From Glomus cerebriforme (Eukaryota; Glomeromycota; Glomeromycetes; Glomerales; Glomeraceae): a stretch of DNA of 19,643 nucleotides. The notes under the pieces were generated by a model. The model searched no databases. It saw nothing but the letters and a program-made list of their open reading frames with translations, and was not told the DNA's origin. Below are positions 16,309 to 19,643 of the stretch, piece after piece (positions within the stretch are counted from its first letter, which is position 1; the number at the start of each line of letters is the position of its first letter). The translations under genes and the position numbers were made by a program. The stretch spans positions 1 through 19,643 of the forward strand of contig QKYT01000538.1 of assembly GCA_003550305.1 (NCBI GenBank), written 5' to 3'.

Positions 16309-16667
16309 ATGAATAGGTTTTATTCCCTGCCTTTCTTCTTATTTTTCTGATCCTTTGGATATTCCTCCGGAATGAGAGAAATGTAGAAGATATTTTCAAT
16401 GGTGTTGAAATCTTATTAGAATAATATAATAATGGGGAATCTGTGTAATCGGAGATTGAGCGAAGCACTAATTTTATATTTCTGAACCGGATTCTTGGAC
16501 GGCATTTAGACATATTCAGTGTAACAAATGACAAATTCTGTATCACACTGTTGATTCGATATAGAAAGTGCTGACTGTATTTCGTTTAAACAAAAAAATA
16601 ATATATTTGCCTACACAGTCATTCAATCATGATTGTTATCATGTGGGTTCTAGAATATAGAGGTACT
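16309..16667. other. Non-coding 359-bp interval between convergent genes
   Basis: AT-rich, between the 112-aa gene and the 3' end of the minus-strand polymerase/F-box gene. I see no tandem repeat, RNA gene or credible reading frame. It probably holds the 3' ends of both transcripts. Confidence 0.5.
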
Positions 16668-18197
16668 TTAATATTTCATTACTTTTATTTTAAGTAATGG
16701 ACTCGATTTTTTTAGATTGAATATTATATCATCAGTATCACGTATCCGTGGACAGAGAATAATCGATAATGTCTCTAAACTTGGACATAAATTAGGTATT
16801 TTCTTTATCATGCTAGAAGATATTCGTTCTAAACGTATTATTTCTATCGATTTAAGATTTTTACATTTTACTAATGATTTTTCTAAACTTTTATTATTTG
16901 CTATTTTATTTTCACATTTATTTAATGATAAATTCTTTAAATTTGGACATGCTTTACATAAAACTGAAAAGAGACTATCTTGATTCGTTTCTATTTTACC
17001 ATTAATTGATAAAGACGTCACAAATTCGCATGACAATGGTCTTTCTTTCACATTAATATTTAATAAAAACTTGTAACCTGCATATTTATTTAACTTTATA
17101 TCATTCCATAATATTCGTCTTGCATTAAGATTCCATCGAATGTTTACAAATAAAAGAGGATAAACTTTTTTACAATAATTTATTATTATCGAAATCAGTT
17201 CATTTGGTAAAACTATCTCCTTTTCTGGCGTAATTTTATGAGAAGAAGAAATTTCGTTTATACTACTCCAGCTATTATTTGTAATTTTGATTATATTACT
17301 CCAACTAATATTATTAATGTTTTTTATGATAACATGCCCTTTCTTTTCACATTTTAACTCTCCTGTGTTTGACCCTACCTGTATATTAATTTTATTCGTA
17401 TTTGCTATAATAAAACCATCTGTATTAATGCGTTTTACATGATCTCCTAATGGTCTAATTACTTCTACTATTGTTTTTCGTCCAAGAGCTAAAATAAATG
17501 GTTTCATACGACTATGGGACCCATCTTTGTGAATATCTGTTAATTTTCCCCATAGCGAAACTAGTAATTTTTTTGCTACATTACCTGCAATCCCCTTTTT
17601 TCGTTTTATTTTTATAAGAATGTTTGTCCAATTTTCAAATATTAGTTTTCCATCCATCAGATCATAATGATCAAAGACATACGCATTTGGTGAAACGTTC
17701 ATTAGTTTTACTTGCAAACTACTCTTTATCATACTTTCAATATCAAAATAAGTATAGTACTCTTCTTGATTATAGCGGAATAATCTTGTACCTTGTTTTT
17801 CTCTTATTTTTGGTGATCCTTCTATATTAACTCGATATATTCCATATTGTAATTCTCCATTAAGATTTGTTAGCGTCTTGAACTTTCCTTTTTCTGTTGG
17901 CCATTTGACGTTATTTTGTTTCATTAATGAAGGATAGAATTCATTGATATCATACTGTGTTGCTTCTCCTTCATATTGCTCAGCCCATGTTATTGCTCCA
18001 ATGTTGGTTTTTGTTATCCAAAGTTTTTCTTCACAGGTTAATATTTCACTACGAATTGGCCCTCTAGTTACATCCTGAAACAGGCGTAATGAAGTGGCTG
18101 CATAAGTACCAGTTTTACGCATATCAATAAGTCCATTACTTTCAATAGAAATTGCTATTGATTCTTTTATATACCTTTTGTATGCTTCTTCCAACAT
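16668..18197 (-). CDS. Diverged family B DNA polymerase core fused to F-box and leucine-rich repeats
   Basis: 509 residues from the first ATG after an in-frame TAG. Motif A is YDINEFYPS (D83, Y88-P-S), motif B KKLLVSLWGK (209-218) and motif C INTDGF (D260), so palm and finger elements of a family B polymerase can be read in order. No Exo motifs are present. Motif B has Val for Asn, and motif C has Asn for the first Asp, while the usually catalytic second Asp stays. From about 328 an F-box follows (VLPNELISIII ... VNIRWN ... RILWNDI), then degenerate leucine-rich repeats to the end (CPNLKNLSLNKC, CPSLETLSIILC). Upstream the same frame continues past the TAG to the TIR-encoded start at 18644, so this may be the back part of one broken or readthrough gene. 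Confidence 0.65.
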   Translation of the reverse strand: MLEEAYKRYIKESIAISIESNGLIDMRKTGTYAATSLRLFQDVTRGPIRSEILTCEEKLWITKTNIGAITWAEQYEGEATQYDINEFYPSLMKQNNVKWPTEKGKFKTLTNLNGELQYGIYRVNIEGSPKIREKQGTRLFRYNQEEYYTYFDIESMIKSSLQVKLMNVSPNAYVFDHYDLMDGKLIFENWTNILIKIKRKKGIAGNVAKKLLVSLWGKLTDIHKDGSHSRMKPFILALGRKTIVEVIRPLGDHVKRINTDGFIIANTNKINIQVGSNTGELKCEKKGHVIIKNINNISWSNIIKITNNSWSSINEISSSHKITPEKEIVLPNELISIIINYCKKVYPLLFVNIRWNLNARRILWNDIKLNKYAGYKFLLNINVKERPLSCEFVTSLSINGKIETNQDSLFSVLCKACPNLKNLSLNKCENKIANNKSLEKSLVKCKNLKSIEIIRLERISSSMIKKIPNLCPSLETLSIILCPRIRDTDDIIFNLKKSSPLLKIKVMKY

Positions 18198-18224
18198 TTC
18201 ATTTTTTTCTACTTTAATGAAAAA

Positions 18225-18644
18225 CTATTCTCGAGATAATTTAGCAAAGTCATTTGTTTTTCCTAACCAATATGTGTTTCCATTGAAAAATTCTACTTTT
18301 TTGCTTTTTGTATCTGCTCTATAACAAAGAATTTCTCGTGATGCAAAATAGTGTCTACTATGAAAGTCTTGATATGATTTTACAGAGGTGGATACGGTAG
18401 GGACCTCTGTGTACTCTTGATATGGTTTTACAGAGGTGGAGATGGTATGGGCCTCTGTGTCTTCACTGGAGTCACTGCTGGTACTTTCTGTTTCTGTTTC
18501 TGATATGTTATCCTCTTCTGCTGTTTCGTATTCATCCTCACTCTCTGTTGTTTCTTGTTGGGTTGGCTCTCTACCCCAGATTGGTAGATAGTTTCCGATG
18601 AAGTTTCCAATTGATCCTAGTATCCCACTAAATATTCCACTCAT
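18225..18644 (-). CDS. TIR-encoded N-terminus of the second polymerase-like gene, ended by TAG
   Basis: 139 residues. The first 68 are identical to the N-terminus of the Maverick polymerase because they lie in the right TIR. Then comes a 16-residue repeat (ISTSVKPYQEYTE and VSTSVKSYQDF) and a mixed segment (HYFASREILCYRAD ... KKVEFFNGNTYWLGK). It stops at TAG (complement of 18225-18227). The next ATG, at 18197, is in the same frame, with nine sense codons between. It may be a short protein in its own right, the front part of a pseudogene, or joined to 16668-18197 by readthrough. A short GT-AG intron that removes the TAG and keeps the frame was not found. Confidence 0.6.
   Translation of the reverse strand: MSGIFSGILGSIGNFIGNYLPIWGREPTQQETTESEDEYETAEEDNISETETESTSSDSSEDTEAHTISTSVKPYQEYTEVPTVSTSVKSYQDFHSRHYFASREILCYRADTKSKKVEFFNGNTYWLGKTNDFAKLSRE
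18367..18462. repeat. 48-bp direct repeat, two units, crossing the TIR boundary
   Basis: Units at 18367-18414 and 18415-18462 share TCTTGATATG-TTTTACAGAGGTGGA and CCTCTGTGT cores and encode a 16-residue repeat on the minus strand. The right TIR begins at 18441, inside the second unit, so the unit is partly shared with the left end and partly unique. Confidence 0.75.
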
Positions 18645-18715
18645 TTTTCACGTCCCTTTTTATTACCCCTATATATTCAATTGTAAAAATATTTTTCAAA
18701 AAATATAATTAATTT

Positions 18716-18955
18716 TTATATAACTTGAACCTCATGTGCCTTTTTTTCTCTCCATAGCCTTGCTGTGACCTTATGTTGTCCACATTCTATACATATTTGT
18801 GTTACTGAATTTGTTCCATTCCCACAACCTAGACATGGTATAGGTGGCTTCCCTTTTCTTCGCTTAATGGCAAATGCATGCATTCCGCAGTATTCATTTT
18901 TTGTTGGCCTTGTACAATACTCTTTAGTTCCCTTTACTAGCCAATGACACGGCAT
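18716..18955 (-). CDS. Small Cys/His-rich, zinc-ribbon-like protein (right TIR copy)
   Basis: Identical 79-aa translation to the gene at 689-928, on the opposite strand inside the right terminal repeat. Its ATG lies at 18955 and its stop about 70 bp upstream of the next gene's start (18644). It keeps an intact frame, which fits either selection or recent copying between the two ends. Confidence 0.65.
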   Translation of the reverse strand: MPCHWLVKGTKEYCTRPTKNEYCGMHAFAIKRRKGKPPIPCLGCGNGTNSVTQICIECGQHKVTARLWREKKAHEVQVI

Positions 18956-19293
18956 TATATATTATCTTATTTAAGTTATGCCTATTTTTAATTATCTATA
19001 GGTGCTATGCCATATAATATGCTTCTTGTAATCTCTTGTAAAACTTTTATGTTGTCTACCCTGAAGAGCAACACAGGGGCTGTGGACAGATGAGAGTATC
19101 CTTAAATGATCCCCTTTCTCTGTGATCTTTTTGTGATCTAAAGCCATCATCTGCTAACTTTTAGGTCATATATATATTCGATCACTTTTTTTGTTTACTC
19201 CCTCCATTTTTAATGTCTTTTAAGACATTAATAATGAGGGGGCTTCACAACAAAGCTCTTCAGCTTTCTTGTGGTTGTAAACATTTTTTTTGA

Positions 19294-19518
19294 TCAATTT
19301 AGATGACATCAGCTGTCTATCTTGTAAATTAACAACCCGCTTCGCAGGAAAACGTGGACGAGTATTTTGTTGTCTTTCTGTAGACATCAGTTGATTATCT
19401 TGTCTATTAACAACCCGCTTCGCAGGAAATTGTGGACGAGTATCTTGTTGTCTTTCTGTAGACATCGGTTGACTATCTTGACTATTAACAAACCGCTTCG
19501 CAGGAAATTGTGGACAAG
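19294..19518 (-). repeat. 78-bp tandem repeat in the right TIR
   Basis: Mirror image of the array at 126-350, same period and same unit differences. The stop-free frame appears here on the minus strand (19220-19465). The identical unit variants in both TIRs show the two arrays have not evolved separately. Confidence 0.85.
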
Positions 19519-19643
19519 TATTTTTGTTGACTTACTGTGGACTAATTGTGGACTAACTGCGAACTAGCCAGTTTTCACCACAGGAGACCTCGGTTAACCA
19601 TTTTGCTGACATTTGTCCGTAAAACGCCTAGTTTTCTACTACT

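Larger units (their letters stand above)
1..19643. mobile_element. Complete Maverick/Polinton-type DNA transposon, termini included
   Basis: The window is bounded by long inverted repeats beginning AG and ending CT, as is usual for Polintons. It contains the two hallmark enzymes of the class: a family B DNA polymerase with Exo and Pol motifs at the left end and a DDE integrase with the Polinton-type C-terminal domain. The length of 19.6 kb lies in the normal 15-25 kb range. The usual virion genes (double jelly-roll major capsid, penton, adenain-like protease, FtsK/HerA packaging ATPase) were looked for among the reading frames and not recognised. A Gag-like and aspartic protease module is present instead. 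Other cargo is a Crinkler gene, F-box genes and a second polymerase-like gene. The flanking 6-bp target duplication cannot be seen because the window stops at the termini. Confidence 0.9.
18441..19643 (-). repeat. Right terminal inverted repeat, 1203 bp
   Basis: Inverted copy of 1-1203, identical wherever compared. It carries the same small Cys/His-rich gene on the minus strand (18716-18955), the same tandem array (about 19294-19518) and the same 68 N-terminal codons at 18441-18644. These codons here lead into a different gene from that on the left. The repeat ends in the middle of the second unit of a 48-bp direct repeat at 18367-18462. Confidence 0.97.

Noticed and set aside
16070..16546. 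158-codon minus-strand frame opposite the 112-aa gene
   Set aside because: It would start with GTG, overlaps a plus-strand ATG-started frame, and shows no domain or sensible composition.
1..19643. CRISPR array, tRNA, rRNA or bacterial features
   Set aside because: No regularly spaced unique-spacer repeats, no cloverleaf or rRNA stretches recognised; gene content and the intron are eukaryotic. The tandem arrays have no unique spacers.

Overview
The window looks like one complete Maverick/Polinton-class DNA transposon of about 19.6 kb, cut exactly at its two ends. It starts AGTAGTAG and ends CTACTACT. Bases 1-1203 and 18441-19643 are inverted copies of each other with no difference found in the stretches I compared. 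Diagnostic genes are a full-length protein-primed-type family B DNA polymerase (1000-5316) and a retroviral-like DDE integrase (10882-11937, minus strand). The host is a eukaryote: the DNA is AT-rich, genes sit on both strands, one gene carries a spliceosomal-type intron, and the cargo is eukaryotic (F-box, Crinkler). The Crinkler with a restriction-endonuclease-like domain, the F-box proteins and the Maverick polymerase together suggest an arbuscular mycorrhizal fungus close to Rhizophagus. That host call is inference.

Layout. Each terminal inverted repeat holds a 78-bp tandem repeat array, a small Cys/His-rich gene, a promoter-like stretch and the first 68 codons of a gene that runs out of the repeat into unique DNA. 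On the left this gene is the Maverick polymerase. On the right (18644 down to 16668) the same 68 codons lead into a different, diverged polymerase core fused to an F-box and leucine-rich repeats, interrupted by one in-frame TAG. Inside the left half lie a 132-aa unknown gene, a retropepsin-like gene with an altered active site (6051-6539), an F-box gene (6873-7436, minus) and a Crinkler gene (7838-9318, one intron). The right half holds a coiled-coil gene (9910-10878), the integrase, and a Gag-like / retropepsin / CxxC reading-frame chain (11922-15864), then a 112-aa unknown gene.

The most notable point is the combination. I see no Polinton jelly-roll capsid, penton, adenain-type protease or packaging ATPase. 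Instead the element carries an LTR-retrotransposon-style module: a coiled-coil plus Ty3-like capsid plus CCHC knuckle Gag, then an aspartic protease in the -1 frame across a 14-A run, then a third short frame in -1 again across a 9-A run. No reverse transcriptase or RNase H is visible. Polymerase and integrase would provide self-synthesis and insertion. The Gag-Pro module could provide a particle or nucleoprotein shell. The Crinkler and F-box genes look like host-interaction or conflict cargo. Target-site duplications would lie outside the window and cannot be checked.
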